64,000 nt of DNA from Pseudomonas rhizosphaerae. Lineage in GTDB: Bacteria; Pseudomonadota; Gammaproteobacteria; Pseudomonadales; Pseudomonadaceae. Where the stretch lies: NCBI RefSeq assembly GCF_000761155.1, contig NZ_CP009533.1:124001-188000 (forward strand), read 5' to 3'. Below the pieces are notes generated by a model. The model searched no databases, was not told where the DNA came from, and was given only the letters and a program-made list of their open reading frames with translations. A program made the translations under genes and the position numbers. This document shows positions 36,895 to 45,400 of this stretch, one piece after another. Positions within the stretch are counted from its first letter, which is position 1, and each line of letters starts with the position of its first letter.

Positions 36895-39339
36895 TCATTT
36901 CTGTGGCGTCAGGGTCAGCCGCTTGATGCCGTAGGCTTTCTCGAAGTTCTGCGGCTGCATCGGGAAGCTGACGTATTGCCCCTTGAGCCAGGCATCGATG
37001 CCGTCAGCGTAGTTGGTACTGGCCGGATTGCTCGATTGCCCGCCGCTGTTCAAGCCGATCATCGGCTCGGCCTGGGCGAAGTCGACGACGATGCGCAGAG
37101 AGGGTATCGATGCGGTATCGAAGTTATCGCCCCAACGGTAGGGCGCGGCATTCAACGTCGTGTGATCGCCACCGCTGGCGACCGGGCCACGGACCGCCCG
37201 CCCACTGGCGTCGGTCCAGGTGGTGCGGTGCAAGCGACCCCACTGCCATGTGCCTTGATCGTTGCCCAACTGCGCTTCGCCGGCGCTGACCGCCGCAGCC
37301 AGGCTGCGGGCCAGGATGGCGGGCTTGTCTTCCTTCTGCGGGGTGCTCACGTCGTCCCAGAACGGGCTGTCGTCGCGCCCTAGCAGGTGGTCGGCCTGGG
37401 CCGAGTAGGAAGCCATGCCCTGAGCGACGAAGGCCTTCCAGGCGGCGCTGTCGACCGGCCCCAGTTCGTCGAGGAAGGTGCGCTGCATGCTTTGTTGCAG
37501 AAACAGCTCGTACAACGCGGCGTCGGCGGACTGTGCGCTCAGGCGACCATCGAAAGCCATCAGGCGGGTGTAGGCTTCCCGGGCCTTGGTGCGATCGGCA
37601 TCGGGCAAGGCATCGATGGCGCTTTTCAGCGGCTGGGCCATGCCGGGCGCAAGAAACATCTTCTTCAGCTTGGCAGCAAACAGAGTGGTCTGGTCGGACT
37701 GCATGGCGATCATGCTGCGGGTATCGTGCTTGCCAGCGCCGGCCAGCTCGGCCAGGCGTTCGCTGCGTTCGGGGTAGTACCAGGCGTTGGACAGCTGGAT
37801 ACCGTAGCCGGGCGGTACGATGCGCTGGTTGGCGGTACCCAGCCAGCCCTGCGGCGGATCCTGGTCGTAGGGGTGCAGCATGGGGTCGGCCAGGCCATCC
37901 CAGTCATACCGGCCATCCCAGCCGGGCGAGGGCAGCATGCCTTTGCCTTCGAGGCGGTTGGGGAAACGACCGGTGACCTGCCAGCCGATGCTGTTGGCGT
38001 CGGCGAACAGCAGGTTGGTAGCCACCGCGCGGATCTGCCGGCTGGCATCCGAGGCCTTCTCGACATTGCTGGCGCGCGACAGGTCGAACAGGGCGTCCAG
38101 GCTCTTGTCTTCGGCCAGGTCCGGCAGTTGCACGGCCACGCCATAGCCGCCGGAGGCCGGAAGCCCGGCGATGTCGTTGAGCAGCGGGCCATGGTTGGTT
38201 TCGTAGACGGCTTCGCGCAAGGGTCGCTGCCCCTTGGCCAGGTAGTTTTCCTGACGCACCCGTGCCGGCTGCCATTTGCCGTTGGCTTGATACAGCACGC
38301 GACCGCCTTCGCTTTTGACCTTTTCCAGGAACAGATCCTGGTTGTCACCCATCACCGCCGACATGCCCCAGGCCACTTGACCATTGAAACCGGCCAGCAC
38401 CCCCGGCAGACCGGCCAGGGCGACACCTGCGGCCTGATAGCGAGGCGCACGCAGTTGCACGAAGCTCCAGGCAGACTGAACGCCAATGACCGCGTGGGTG
38501 TCGTTGGCAAACAGGCTTTTACCGGCGCGTGCGCGTTGCGGGGCGATGGCCCAGTTGCTGGAGCTTGGCGCGCCCAGCTGCTCGAGTTCGCGACTCATCG
38601 TGCCCAGGCCGGACAGGTTGGCCAGCGCGCCGCCCAGGGATACGCCCTTGAGTTTTTCGGCTTCGGCAAAGGGCAGGCTTTCGTCTGGATAGACCGGCAG
38701 CAGCCAGGCCAGTTTGTCCGTGCCCACTTTCTGCGCCAGCACCAGCGAGCCCAGTTCCTCCTGCAGATTCAGTGATTGGCTGAACGACCACAGGGCGAAC
38801 ATCAACGCCGAGTCTTCGGCCTTCCAGTATTCAGGGGTGTAGTTGCCCAGCGGCGCTGGCAGTTTGCCGCGATAGCGGAACAGGTAGGCATTCACGCCTC
38901 GTGCATAGACATCGAAGAAACGCTTGAGCCGGGGCGAGGCGGCGGCGTAGAGCTGATCGGCATTTTTCTTGAGATTGATTTTGCGCAGCAGGCGGTCGCC
39001 GTCCAGTGCTTCAACCCCGTCCAGCTCGGCCAGCCGTCCCTGGGCCAGCAGGCGCATGCGCACCATCTGGGTGATACGGTCGCTGGCGGCGACGTAGCCC
39101 TGAGCAAACAGGGCATCGTGAAACGTGTTGCTTTCGATCAGCGGCATGCCCAGGCCGTTGCGCCGCACCGAGACATTCTGCGCCAGGCCCTTGAGCGGCT
39201 GCACGCCCACGCTGGGCGGCAGACCTTGTTCGGCGGAGCCGCCCAGCCATTGTTGACAGCCAGTGAGGCTGAGCATGCCCGTCACCACGGCAGCGCAGCC
39301 GAACTTGGGCATGAAGAAAGAACGGGCGGGCGAGGCCAT
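36895..39339 (-). CDS. quiP: Acyl-homoserine lactone acylase QuiP-like penicillin amidase
   Basis: An 814-residue penicillin-amidase family N-terminal nucleophile hydrolase, closest in sequence to the Pseudomonas AHL acylase QuiP. The N-terminus has a lipoprotein-like signal ([10 protein letters not shown], Cys 28). The conserved start of the mature region ([15 protein letters not shown], then [14 protein letters not shown]) is the alpha-chain region. Self-cleavage would expose Ser 261 in the SNWAIAP motif at the beta-chain N-terminus. QuiP removes acyl chains from long-chain AHLs. No AHL synthase or receptor is in this window, so the signal may come from other strains or from unlinked genes. 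Confidence 0.86.
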   Translation of the reverse strand: MASPARSFFMPKFGCAAVVTGMLSLTGCQQWLGGSAEQGLPPSVGVQPLKGLAQNVSVRRNGLGMPLIESNTFHDALFAQGYVAASDRITQMVRMRLLAQGRLAELDGVEALDGDRLLRKINLKKNADQLYAAASPRLKRFFDVYARGVNAYLFRYRGKLPAPLGNYTPEYWKAEDSALMFALWSFSQSLNLQEELGSLVLAQKVGTDKLAWLLPVYPDESLPFAEAEKLKGVSLGGALANLSGLGTMSRELEQLGAPSSSNWAIAPQRARAGKSLFANDTHAVIGVQSAWSFVQLRAPRYQAAGVALAGLPGVLAGFNGQVAWGMSAVMGDNQDLFLEKVKSEGGRVLYQANGKWQPARVRQENYLAKGQRPLREAVYETNHGPLLNDIAGLPASGGYGVAVQLPDLAEDKSLDALFDLSRASNVEKASDASRQIRAVATNLLFADANSIGWQVTGRFPNRLEGKGMLPSPGWDGRYDWDGLADPMLHPYDQDPPQGWLGTANQRIVPPGYGIQLSNAWYYPERSERLAELAGAGKHDTRSMIAMQSDQTTLFAAKLKKMFLAPGMAQPLKSAIDALPDADRTKAREAYTRLMAFDGRLSAQSADAALYELFLQQSMQRTFLDELGPVDSAAWKAFVAQGMASYSAQADHLLGRDDSPFWDDVSTPQKEDKPAILARSLAAAVSAGEAQLGNDQGTWQWGRLHRTTWTDASGRAVRGPVASGGDHTTLNAAPYRWGDNFDTASIPSLRIVVDFAQAEPMIGLNSGGQSSNPASTNYADGIDAWLKGQYVSFPMQPQNFEKAYGIKRLTLTPQK

Positions 39340-39483
39340 GGCGAAGCTCCTGCGGGGGCTGGCGTAAAAGGCGCTACGTTAGAGAGGGCGACGGCGACGC
39401 GCAAGCGTCAGGCGGGGGTTATTTTCGCTGCGCCCGAGCCGTTTGCAGGCCGACCGCAGTGTGCCGAGCCTGGGCCTGGCGCA

Positions 39484-39505
39484 GGGGCTGCACGGAGGCA
39501 GCCCC
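39484..39505 (-). terminator. Hairpin after the SEC-C gene
   Basis: GGGGCTGC and GCAGCCCC form a perfect 8-bp stem around a six-base loop, 18 bases after the SEC-C gene stop on the - strand. No clear U-tract follows. Confidence 0.5.
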
Positions 39506-39522
39506 TCGAGTGCTGGCTCGGC

Positions 39523-39738
39523 TCAGGCGCCGTGGCACTTCTTGAACTTCTTGTCGCTGCCGCACGGGCAGGGATCGTTGCGGCCGACGTCCTTGAGGGC
39601 ATTGCGCACCGGTTCCTGCGGGGCATGATTGCAGTGCGGACCGTGTACGTGACCGTGGTCGTGGTCGTGATGGTGGTCATGCGCGTGGTCGTGATCGTGG
39701 TTGCAGTCAGGACCGTGCACGTGGGGCTGTTGGGACAT
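39523..39738 (-). CDS. Small His-rich SEC-C motif protein
   Basis: A 71-residue protein in two parts. The N-terminal part (residues 5-40) is extremely rich in His and Asp, with HDH-type repeats and two HGPxCNH motifs, and looks like a metal reservoir or metallochaperone segment. The C-terminal part is a SEC-C zinc motif ([15 protein letters not shown], about 56-70) of the type that ends SecA. The ATG at 39738 has GGAG 8 bases upstream; a GTG three codons earlier overlaps that site and is rejected. It likely binds Zn, Ni or Cu, but this is inference. Confidence 0.84.
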   Translation of the reverse strand: MSQQPHVHGPDCNHDHDHAHDHHHDHDHGHVHGPHCNHAPQEPVRNALKDVGRNDPCPCGSDKKFKKCHGA

Positions 39739-39825
39739 CGAGAACACTCCGGAATTGAGATTGGCCGGAATTATCTCACTTGGGCTTCGGAAAAGAAGGT
39801 CTGCAGGAAGAATCTTTGCACAGGC

Positions 39826-40311
39826 TCAGCGACCGGACAGGCCACGGGCGTCGAGTTCACCCGTGTGATTCAACACCACGTCGTGACCGAACAGCACCCC
39901 GGTACGCAATTCACCGCGCAGTTGGTAGCGGATCGGTCGATCCGGATGCTTGAGCAGCTTCGACAACTCGCGGGCGTGTTGCCAGAGATTGGTGCGCACC
40001 GGCACCTCGTAATATTCGCCGCTTCTGCCGGTCACGCTGAACCAGTCGCTGGTATCGCCTTCGGTCAGCAACATGTCTTCCAGGCGCACGCTGTAGCTCA
40101 TGCCGCGCACGGGCAGGCTGCGAGCATTGGGGTTGTCGATACGAAACCGCAGGATGAAGCGTTGCTGCAGCATATTGGCCTTGACCACTTCGACCTTGAC
40201 CAGATGCACCTGGGGATCCTGGTAATTACCGGTGAACCAGGTGGCGCACCCCGTCAGTCCCAGCACTGAAAGCAGGCCGATGCTGCGCAGAACGAGAGTG
40301 CAGGCGGACAT
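39826..40311 (-). CDS. LEA type 2 (WHy domain) lipoprotein
   Basis: A 161-residue envelope lipoprotein of the LEA14-like (LEA type 2) family. The signal peptide ends in SVLGLTGC, so the lipidated Cys is about residue 22. The single beta-sandwich WHy-type domain (VHLVKVEVVKANMLQQRFILRFRIDNPNARSLPVRGMSYSVRLE) fills the mature part. Such proteins are associated with desiccation or envelope stress, but function in Pseudomonas is unproven. The frame is open upstream; the ATG at 40311 gives the signal peptide directly and is chosen. Confidence 0.82.
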   Translation of the reverse strand: MSACTLVLRSIGLLSVLGLTGCATWFTGNYQDPQVHLVKVEVVKANMLQQRFILRFRIDNPNARSLPVRGMSYSVRLEDMLLTEGDTSDWFSVTGRSGEYYEVPVRTNLWQHARELSKLLKHPDRPIRYQLRGELRTGVLFGHDVVLNHTGELDARGLSGR

Positions 40312-40481
40312 GGCGCGGACCTCTGGATTTGCCCCTGAGTCTAACAAGGCCCGCGCGCATGACAAGGGTGAGCTTGTTGCGCCGAAACATCGTGGTCCAT
40401 AATCACCGCTACGGTGCTGGCCCTTCGGCATCTTTCTGCACGTCCCCCCACTGGCAGCGACGTCATGCCTGGAGAGTTGCC

Positions 40482-41024
40482 ATGAGCTTCTACGAGATCG
40501 CTTTCAGTGGCGAATGCCTGCCTGGCGCGTCGCTGGATCAAGTCAAGAGCAACCTGGCGACCTTGTTCAAGGCCGACGCCCCACGCATCGAGTTGCTGTT
40601 CTCCGGGCGCCGCCTGGTCCTCAAGAACAACCTGGATGTCCAGGCGGCAGAAAAGTACCGTGCCGCCCTGGCCCGCGCCGGGGCGGTGGCACGCATCGAG
40701 GAGATGGCTCAGGAGATCGAAGAAATCATCATGACCGCGCCCGCCGCGGCAGGTGATTTCGGCCAGAAACCCATGGCCGTGGCACGCCGCGCCGAAGTCG
40801 TGCCGCGCGATGCCTACATGGCGGCGTTCGTGGCCGTCGACGCCCCTGATTTCGCCATCGCCGAAGTGGGCGCCGACCTGCAGGACGAAAAACCCGCTGC
40901 ACGTTCGCCGAACCTCGACCTGCAGCAATTCAGCCTGGCACCGACGGGCAGCGACATGGGGCAGTTGCGCCACGAGCAAAGCGTTCAGGTGCCGGACATC
41001 TCCCATCTCAAGGTCATTGGATGA
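40482..41024 (+). CDS. Conserved Pseudomonas hypothetical protein
   Basis: A 180-residue protein I cannot assign to a named family. The first 75 residues ([20 protein letters not shown], then [26 protein letters not shown], then [18 protein letters not shown]) look like a small alpha/beta domain, reminiscent of ribosomal-protein L7/L12-like or ferredoxin-like two-layer domains. The C-terminal half is low in predicted structure. A Shine-Dalgarno-like GGAG lies before the ATG at 40482, and the earlier frame extension is rejected. Its 3' end overlaps ychJ by 11 bases, tail to tail. A conserved role in Pseudomonas is likely; nothing more is supported. Confidence 0.7.
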   Translation: MSFYEIAFSGECLPGASLDQVKSNLATLFKADAPRIELLFSGRRLVLKNNLDVQAAEKYRAALARAGAVARIEEMAQEIEEIIMTAPAAAGDFGQKPMAVARRAEVVPRDAYMAAFVAVDAPDFAIAEVGADLQDEKPAARSPNLDLQQFSLAPTGSDMGQLRHEQSVQVPDISHLKVIG

Positions 41025-41490
41025 TGTAGCTGGCGCAGCACTTCTTGAACTTTTGCCCGCTGGCGCAGGGGCAACTGTCGTTGCGGCTGGCCTTGAGCGG
41101 GACCGTTGGGTCGATGAAGTACCAGCGGCCGTCGTGCTGCACGAAGGCGGAGCGTTCGCGGTGGCAGTGTTCGCCGGCGCTGTCGTGCCAGCGGGCGCTG
41201 AAGGTCACGAAGGCATGTTCGGGTTGGCCGCCGAAGACTTCCGCCGCAACGACCTCCAGGCCCAGCCAGGTGCTCTGCGAACTCCATTGGGCAATGGCCG
41301 TGCGGTCCAGGCCGGCCTGCTGGACGTGCAGGGTGGTGGCCACCAGGTAGTCGACCAGCCCCAGTACGTAAGCGCTGTAGCGTGAGCGCATCAGGCTCTG
41401 CGCATCGGGGGCCGGCTGGCCTTCGTGATAGCGGCCGCAACAGGCTGACAGCAGGTTGCCACTTGCGCACGGACAGATCGAAACACTCAT
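41014..41490 (-). CDS. YchJ family protein (SEC-C at both ends)
   Basis: A 158-residue YchJ/UPF0225 protein. SEC-C-type zinc motifs sit at each end ([14 protein letters not shown] near 6-19 and [14 protein letters not shown] near 141-154), with an NTF2-like middle domain between them ([20 protein letters not shown] through [12 protein letters not shown]). The family has no proven function. The start at 41490 begins 1 base after the stop of the upstream DUF6231-like gene, so the two are coupled. Its 3' end overlaps the convergent gene on the + strand by 11 bases. Confidence 0.9.
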   Translation of the reverse strand: MSVSICPCASGNLLSACCGRYHEGQPAPDAQSLMRSRYSAYVLGLVDYLVATTLHVQQAGLDRTAIAQWSSQSTWLGLEVVAAEVFGGQPEHAFVTFSARWHDSAGEHCHRERSAFVQHDGRWYFIDPTVPLKASRNDSCPCASGQKFKKCCASYIIQ

Positions 41491-41491
41491 G

Positions 41492-41989
41492 TCACCACCA
41501 ATACTTGCCAAAGTTTTCCGGGTTGGCCCAGAACTTGGCGTTGAGCCAGTCCGGGACTTGTTTGTATTCGCGCACATCGTAGGTGTACAGCTTGAGCACC
41601 TGCTGGTCGCGGGCGAAGCGTTCGCTGGCCTGCAGGGCCAGGGCATAGAAGTCGGTATCGCTCCAGCCACTGGCGAGCGGATCGGCCAGCACGGCGATGC
41701 AGCTCGCATTGAGGTTGCGGATGCCGGCCAGCAGGCGTGTGCCCTCGGGCTTGCTCAGGTGCTCCAGGCAGTCCACTGCCAGTGCCAGGTCAAAGCGTTG
41801 CCCGGCCAGGTGCGCGGGCAGGGGGCCTGGTGCGGCTCTGGATACCTGGGTTTCGGGGTGCGCCGCTTCGAATGCCGCCAGGGCGGGAAAGGCACTGGCG
41901 CCAATCAGCAACAGGCGTCGTGGTGCATGCCGTTCGAGCAGGGCCGCGAGGGCCTGTTGCGGGGTGCGGGCAGAAAATGCTTCGGTCAT
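41492..41989 (-). CDS. SAM-methyltransferase-like protein (DUF6231-type)
   Basis: A 165-residue protein with a reduced class I methyltransferase-like fold: a Rossmann opening ([23 protein letters not shown]), a [17 protein letters not shown] strand-helix region where motif IV would be, and an aromatic-rich C-terminus ending [12 protein letters not shown]. The SAM-binding loop is IGASAF rather than the usual glycine-rich GxGxG, so activity is uncertain. It is the first gene of a two-gene unit with ychJ. Confidence 0.72.
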   Translation of the reverse strand: MTEAFSARTPQQALAALLERHAPRRLLLIGASAFPALAAFEAAHPETQVSRAAPGPLPAHLAGQRFDLALAVDCLEHLSKPEGTRLLAGIRNLNASCIAVLADPLASGWSDTDFYALALQASERFARDQQVLKLYTYDVREYKQVPDWLNAKFWANPENFGKYWW

Positions 41990-42178
41990 TGCAGCTCCTC
42001 GGTCTTCGCCGTCACATTATAGGGCCTCGACCCGATGGCCCAGCACTGATTGAGCGACCCCGGCCTGACGTGCCGCTGACGCGCTCTTGCATGGCTTATT
42101 GCTGGCGCATATGGCAACGGCAGTCTTTACTCCCTGAACGTCGGCCCCTGTCGCCGATTTCCCTGAGGAGCAACCTAG

Positions 42179-42883
42179 ATGAGCATAGTTCGGACGGCGT
42201 TACCCTTGATACTGGTCAGCAGCGTGTTGACCGGTTGCGCAGGTTTGCAGAAAACCGATTGGCCGATGTGTGCGGCCGTGGGCGGCGTGACCGGCGCGGC
42301 GCTGGGCGCCATCGAAAGCGGCTCGCTGGCCGCAGGCGTAGGTGCTGCGGCAGCCGGTGTCGGCGCGGCCTATTGCTGGGTGCATGGCGATGGCGACGAA
42401 GACGGTGATGGCGTACCGGACAGCCGCGACAAATGCCCCGGCACGCCCAAAGGCACACCGGTAGACGCCAACGGTTGCCCACCGCCGGTTCCAGCACCGA
42501 TGCCGGTGGCTGCCGAGCCTGCACCGCTGCCCAAGGAAGAGACGATCGTCATCCGCAACGTGCATTTCGAATTCGACAAGGCCACCTTGACCGCTGCCGA
42601 CAGGTCCCAACTCGATACCGTAGCCACTCGCCTGAAGACCGAAGCCACGACTGCACGCCTGAGCGTCAGCGGTCATACCGACAGCGTCGGCAGCGACGCC
42701 TATAACCAACGGTTGTCCGAACAGCGTGCCAAAGCGGTGACCGATTACCTGGTGAGCAACGGCGTACCGCGGGCCAGCGTGGTATCGGTCAAGGGCGTGG
42801 GCGAAGCCCAGCCGGTGGCCGACAACAACACTGTGGACGGGCGAGCCATGAACCGTCGCACCGAGATTCTCATCCAGCGTTGA
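42179..42883 (+). CDS. OmpA-family lipoprotein with thrombospondin type 3 repeat (paralogue 1)
   Basis: A 234-residue outer-membrane lipoprotein that probably links the envelope to peptidoglycan. It has a lipobox (SSVLTGC, Cys near 20), a glycine-rich hydrophobic segment (AVGGVTGAALGAIESGSLAA), a short thrombospondin type 3-like calcium repeat (DGDEDGDGVPDSRDKCPGTP near 71-90), and a C-terminal OmpA domain with the binding helices NQRLSEQRAKAVTDYL near 180 and NRRTEILI at the end. A closely similar gene follows 95 bases later. Confidence 0.9.
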   Translation: MSIVRTALPLILVSSVLTGCAGLQKTDWPMCAAVGGVTGAALGAIESGSLAAGVGAAAAGVGAAYCWVHGDGDEDGDGVPDSRDKCPGTPKGTPVDANGCPPPVPAPMPVAAEPAPLPKEETIVIRNVHFEFDKATLTAADRSQLDTVATRLKTEATTARLSVSGHTDSVGSDAYNQRLSEQRAKAVTDYLVSNGVPRASVVSVKGVGEAQPVADNNTVDGRAMNRRTEILIQR

Positions 42884-42898
42884 ACCTTTGTCGGTAAC

Positions 42899-42926
42899 TG
42901 CCGGTCGCCTTGTACAACGACCGGCA
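42899..42926 (+). terminator. Hairpin between the two OmpA paralogues
   Basis: TGCCGGTCG and CGACCGGCA pair perfectly around a 10-base loop shortly after the first OmpA gene. The downstream bases include GCTTTACTTC, a weak U-tract. Confidence 0.6.
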
Positions 42927-42978
42927 GCACGCTTTACTTCTCAGTTGCCGGCAACCGCCGGCGACTCAGGAGCCTTGA

Positions 42979-43713
42979 ATGATGCTGAAAGATCTATCGC
43001 GGGCCGTACTTCCCGCTCTGCTGGTCGCTGGTGTACTGGGCGGTTGTAGCACCACCCGTGATGGCGCATCTCCACTCAACTCGCGTACCTGGCCGGTCTG
43101 CAGTGTGCTGGGTGGCCTGGCCGGTGGCGGACTGGGTGCCATCGAAAGTGGCGCCTGGGCAGCCGGTGGCGGTCTGGCGGGTGCCGTGGCAGCCGGCCTG
43201 GTCTGCTACGCCCAGGATGGCGACAAGGATGAAGACGGCGTGTTCGACCGCCGCGACCGTTGCCCCGATACCCCTGCCAATACGCCGGTCAAACACAACG
43301 GCTGCCCATTGCCGGTGTATCCCGCTGTCACCAAGGCGCCTGAGCCGCCAGTGGCCGACATCCCCGAAGTTGTGACTTTGAGCGATGCGGGTGACGTGCC
43401 GTTCGAATTCGGCAGCGCCGAGCTCACTGCCAGTGCGCGTACCGAGCTGACTTCCCTGGCCTCGCGCATGAAGACCTCCCAGGTGGCTACGGTCAAGATC
43501 GTCGGCCACACCGACAGCGTCGGCAGCGATGCCTTCAACCAGAAACTGTCCGAGCAGCGGGCCACCAGCGTGGTCTCCTTTCTGCTGTCGCAAGGCGTTG
43601 CGGCCGAGAAGCTGAGCAGTGAAGGTCGTGGCGAAAGCGAACCGGTCGACAGTAACGACACCGACGCCGGACGCGCCAAGAACCGTCGCGTGGAACTTCA
43701 TCTAGGGCATTGA
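42979..43713 (+). CDS. OmpA-family lipoprotein with thrombospondin type 3 repeat (paralogue 2)
   Basis: A 244-residue paralogue of the preceding gene with the same layout. The signal peptide ends in VAGVLGGC, a glycine-rich segment follows (VLGGLAGGGLGAIESGAWAAGG), then a type 3 repeat (DGDKDEDGVFDRRDRCPDTP), then an OmpA domain (VKIVGHTDSVGSDAFNQKL, ending KNRRVELHLGH). AGGAG at 42968-42972 serves the ATG at 42979; a second ATG follows directly. The tandem pair probably arose by duplication. Confidence 0.9.
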   Translation: MMLKDLSRAVLPALLVAGVLGGCSTTRDGASPLNSRTWPVCSVLGGLAGGGLGAIESGAWAAGGGLAGAVAAGLVCYAQDGDKDEDGVFDRRDRCPDTPANTPVKHNGCPLPVYPAVTKAPEPPVADIPEVVTLSDAGDVPFEFGSAELTASARTELTSLASRMKTSQVATVKIVGHTDSVGSDAFNQKLSEQRATSVVSFLLSQGVAAEKLSSEGRGESEPVDSNDTDAGRAKNRRVELHLGH

Positions 43714-43720
43714 TGCACAC

Positions 43721-43749
43721 AGGCCGGCAGAGGTTTTTCCTGCCGGCCT
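43721..43749 (+). terminator. Hairpin after OmpA paralogue 2
   Basis: AGGCCGGCAG and CTGCCGGCCT form a perfect 10-bp stem around AGGTTTTTC. It follows the second OmpA gene by 7 bases. Confidence 0.6.
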
Positions 43750-43806
43750 CTGGTCACCGCTACCCCCAGCCGTTAATGTGCGCCTAGCCGATGCCGTGGG
43801 GGGCAC

Positions 43807-44085
43807 ATGAAAGGATTTCTGATTCTGGGTAAATGCCTGACGCTGCTGTTCTGGTGGGTGGTGTTGCTCAACCTGTTCGTACCGATGGTCAACCCGTTCC
43901 AGGCGTTGATCAACCTGGCCGGGGGCACGTTGCTGTTGCTGCACGTGATCGAAGCCCTTGCCTTCAACAAGCGCTTGCGCGGCCGCAGCCATCCCTGGCT
44001 CGACCGAGTCCAGATCCTGCTTGCCGGGATCTTCCATATCCAGTCCATTCCTGCACCGTCCGATACCGAGGCTAGCCATGCGTAA
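43807..44085 (+). CDS. DUF1145 membrane protein
   Basis: A 92-residue inner-membrane protein of DUF1145 (YhhL-like) with two membrane helices (about residues 10-30 and 32-52) and a short cytoplasmic tail ending FHIQSIPAPSDTE. Its function is unknown. The last 8 bases overlap the start of the collagen-like gene, implying translational coupling and perhaps a shared role. Confidence 0.82.
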   Translation: MKGFLILGKCLTLLFWWVVLLNLFVPMVNPFQALINLAGGTLLLLHVIEALAFNKRLRGRSHPWLDRVQILLAGIFHIQSIPAPSDTEASHA

Positions 44086-44836
44086 GCTGGGTCTGTTGGC
44101 AGTACTGTTTGCGCCCCTGGCATTGGCCGAGTCGGTCACCGTCGAACCTCACTCATTGCTGCGCCTGCCGGCCAGCTCCAGTGTCCTGCAGTTGCAACGC
44201 CTGGACGTGGCCGATTATGGCACCTTGTTGATTCCGGCCAACCTGACCGAACTCAGCGTCGAGCAGTTGCGCCTGGGCCATGAGGCCCGCATTGCAGTGG
44301 TTCCGGGCGATCAGGAGCTTCGCCTGCGGGCGTTGCACGCCGAGTTGGGCAGCGGTAGCCAGATTCTCGCTCGTGGCGCGCCGGGCACCCACCGGAAGGC
44401 GGCTCGCCCGGGGCGCAATCTCGACGTGCAGTTGCAATCGCTTGACGCTCAGGAACTGAACATCGACGCACGCGGTGGCGCGGGCGCCGATGGCTATGCA
44501 GGGCTGGACGGCGGTAATGGCCAGGCGCCCGGCTGCACCTGGGGTTCGGCGGGGCGCGGTGGCAATGGCGACAATGGTGGTGATGGCTTGCCTGGGGCGT
44601 CCGGCGCCAACGTACGCCTGCGCGTGCCGGCGACCTTTGCCAGCGACGCGATCAAGGTGCGCACCGATGGCGGCCAGGGCGGTGCAGCCGGTGTTCCAGG
44701 ACGTGCAGGGGACGGTGGCAAATCCAAAGGCTGCGTGGTGTACCGCGCCGAGGGCGGCAAGTCAGGCCGCGAGGGCTTGCCAGGACGTGTTGGCGAGGCG
44801 GGCGCCGAAGGTGCCTTGAGCATCCAGCGCTTTTAA
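44078..44836 (+). CDS. Exported protein with collagen-like Gly-rich region
   Basis: A 252-residue exported protein. The signal peptide (MRKLGLLAVLFAPLALA) is cleaved near residue 17. The N-terminal half (20-130) is rich in Leu, Ser and short beta-forming stretches. From about 132 to 246 come three Gly-rich blocks, some with Gly-X-Y spacing (GLPGASGANV, GVPGRAGDGGKSKG, GREGLPGRVGEAGAEG). Two cysteines lie between the blocks (APGCTW and SKGCVVY). The blocks are short and broken, so a stable triple helix is uncertain. The start at 44078 overlaps the DUF1145 gene. Confidence 0.82.
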   Translation: MRKLGLLAVLFAPLALAESVTVEPHSLLRLPASSSVLQLQRLDVADYGTLLIPANLTELSVEQLRLGHEARIAVVPGDQELRLRALHAELGSGSQILARGAPGTHRKAARPGRNLDVQLQSLDAQELNIDARGGAGADGYAGLDGGNGQAPGCTWGSAGRGGNGDNGGDGLPGASGANVRLRVPATFASDAIKVRTDGGQGGAAGVPGRAGDGGKSKGCVVYRAEGGKSGREGLPGRVGEAGAEGALSIQRF

Positions 44837-45303
44837 ACGTCGTTGAGCTGTCTGGCCACGGCCAGCACCACGACGGCCAGGCCCAGCAGCAGACCAACGA
44901 TGGCTAGGCGTCGCAGCTTTTTAGTGGCAGCCAGGCCGTCTGCCCACTCCTGAGCCGCGACGGCTTTGTGCAACGCGGGCAGTTGCAGCCCCTGCATACG
45001 CAGGAACAGCGCCACCATGATCACGTACAGGCCCATCATGATCTGCACATCGCGCGGCGCTGTCTCGAAGCCGGTGAAGCGCAGACGCAGCAGGGCAACG
45101 CCGCTGATCGGAAGAATCAGCACGGCGGCCCAGATCCAGCCGAACACACGTGGGAAAATACCCGCCACATGCTCTAGGCGTTGAGCCCGCGAGGCGCCTG
45201 CGAGCCTGGCCGGGCGCAGGATCGTCCAAGTGGCGAGCATGCCGCCCAGCCACATCAGCGCGCCTAGCACGTGCAGGGTTTGGAAGACGCCGTCGGCGCT
45301 CAT
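44833..45303 (-). CDS. CopD-like inner-membrane protein
   Basis: A 156-residue membrane protein with four hydrophobic segments. It opens DGVFQTLHVLGALMWLGGMLATWTIL, with an H-x-x-x-x-x-x-W-x-G pattern resembling the CopD/YgiZ-like (DUF2269-related) family. The role is unknown; a link to copper or cytochrome assembly would be inference. The ATG at 45303 is used; an upstream extension crosses the dinG LexA box and is rejected. Its 3' end overlaps the collagen-like gene by 4 bases. Confidence 0.75.
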   Translation of the reverse strand: MSADGVFQTLHVLGALMWLGGMLATWTILRPARLAGASRAQRLEHVAGIFPRVFGWIWAAVLILPISGVALLRLRFTGFETAPRDVQIMMGLYVIMVALFLRMQGLQLPALHKAVAAQEWADGLAATKKLRRLAIVGLLLGLAVVVLAVARQLNDV

Positions 45304-45364
45304 GGTTATCTCCAGCCAGCACATCGAAGTCGAGCAGGGTATGATAGCGACCCGATGAGAAACA

Positions 45365-45380
45365 CTGAAAATATATCCAG
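45365..45380 (+). promoter_or_regulatory. LexA (SOS) box upstream of dinG
   Basis: CTGAAAATATATCCAG has the CTG-N10-CAG form with a very AT-rich core, 20 bases before the dinG ATG. dinG is a known SOS gene in gammaproteobacteria, so LexA repression is expected. A TATGAT at 45340-45345 just upstream may be the -10. Confidence 0.88.
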
Positions 45381-45400
45381 CCTTTCGCCATGACCAGTCG

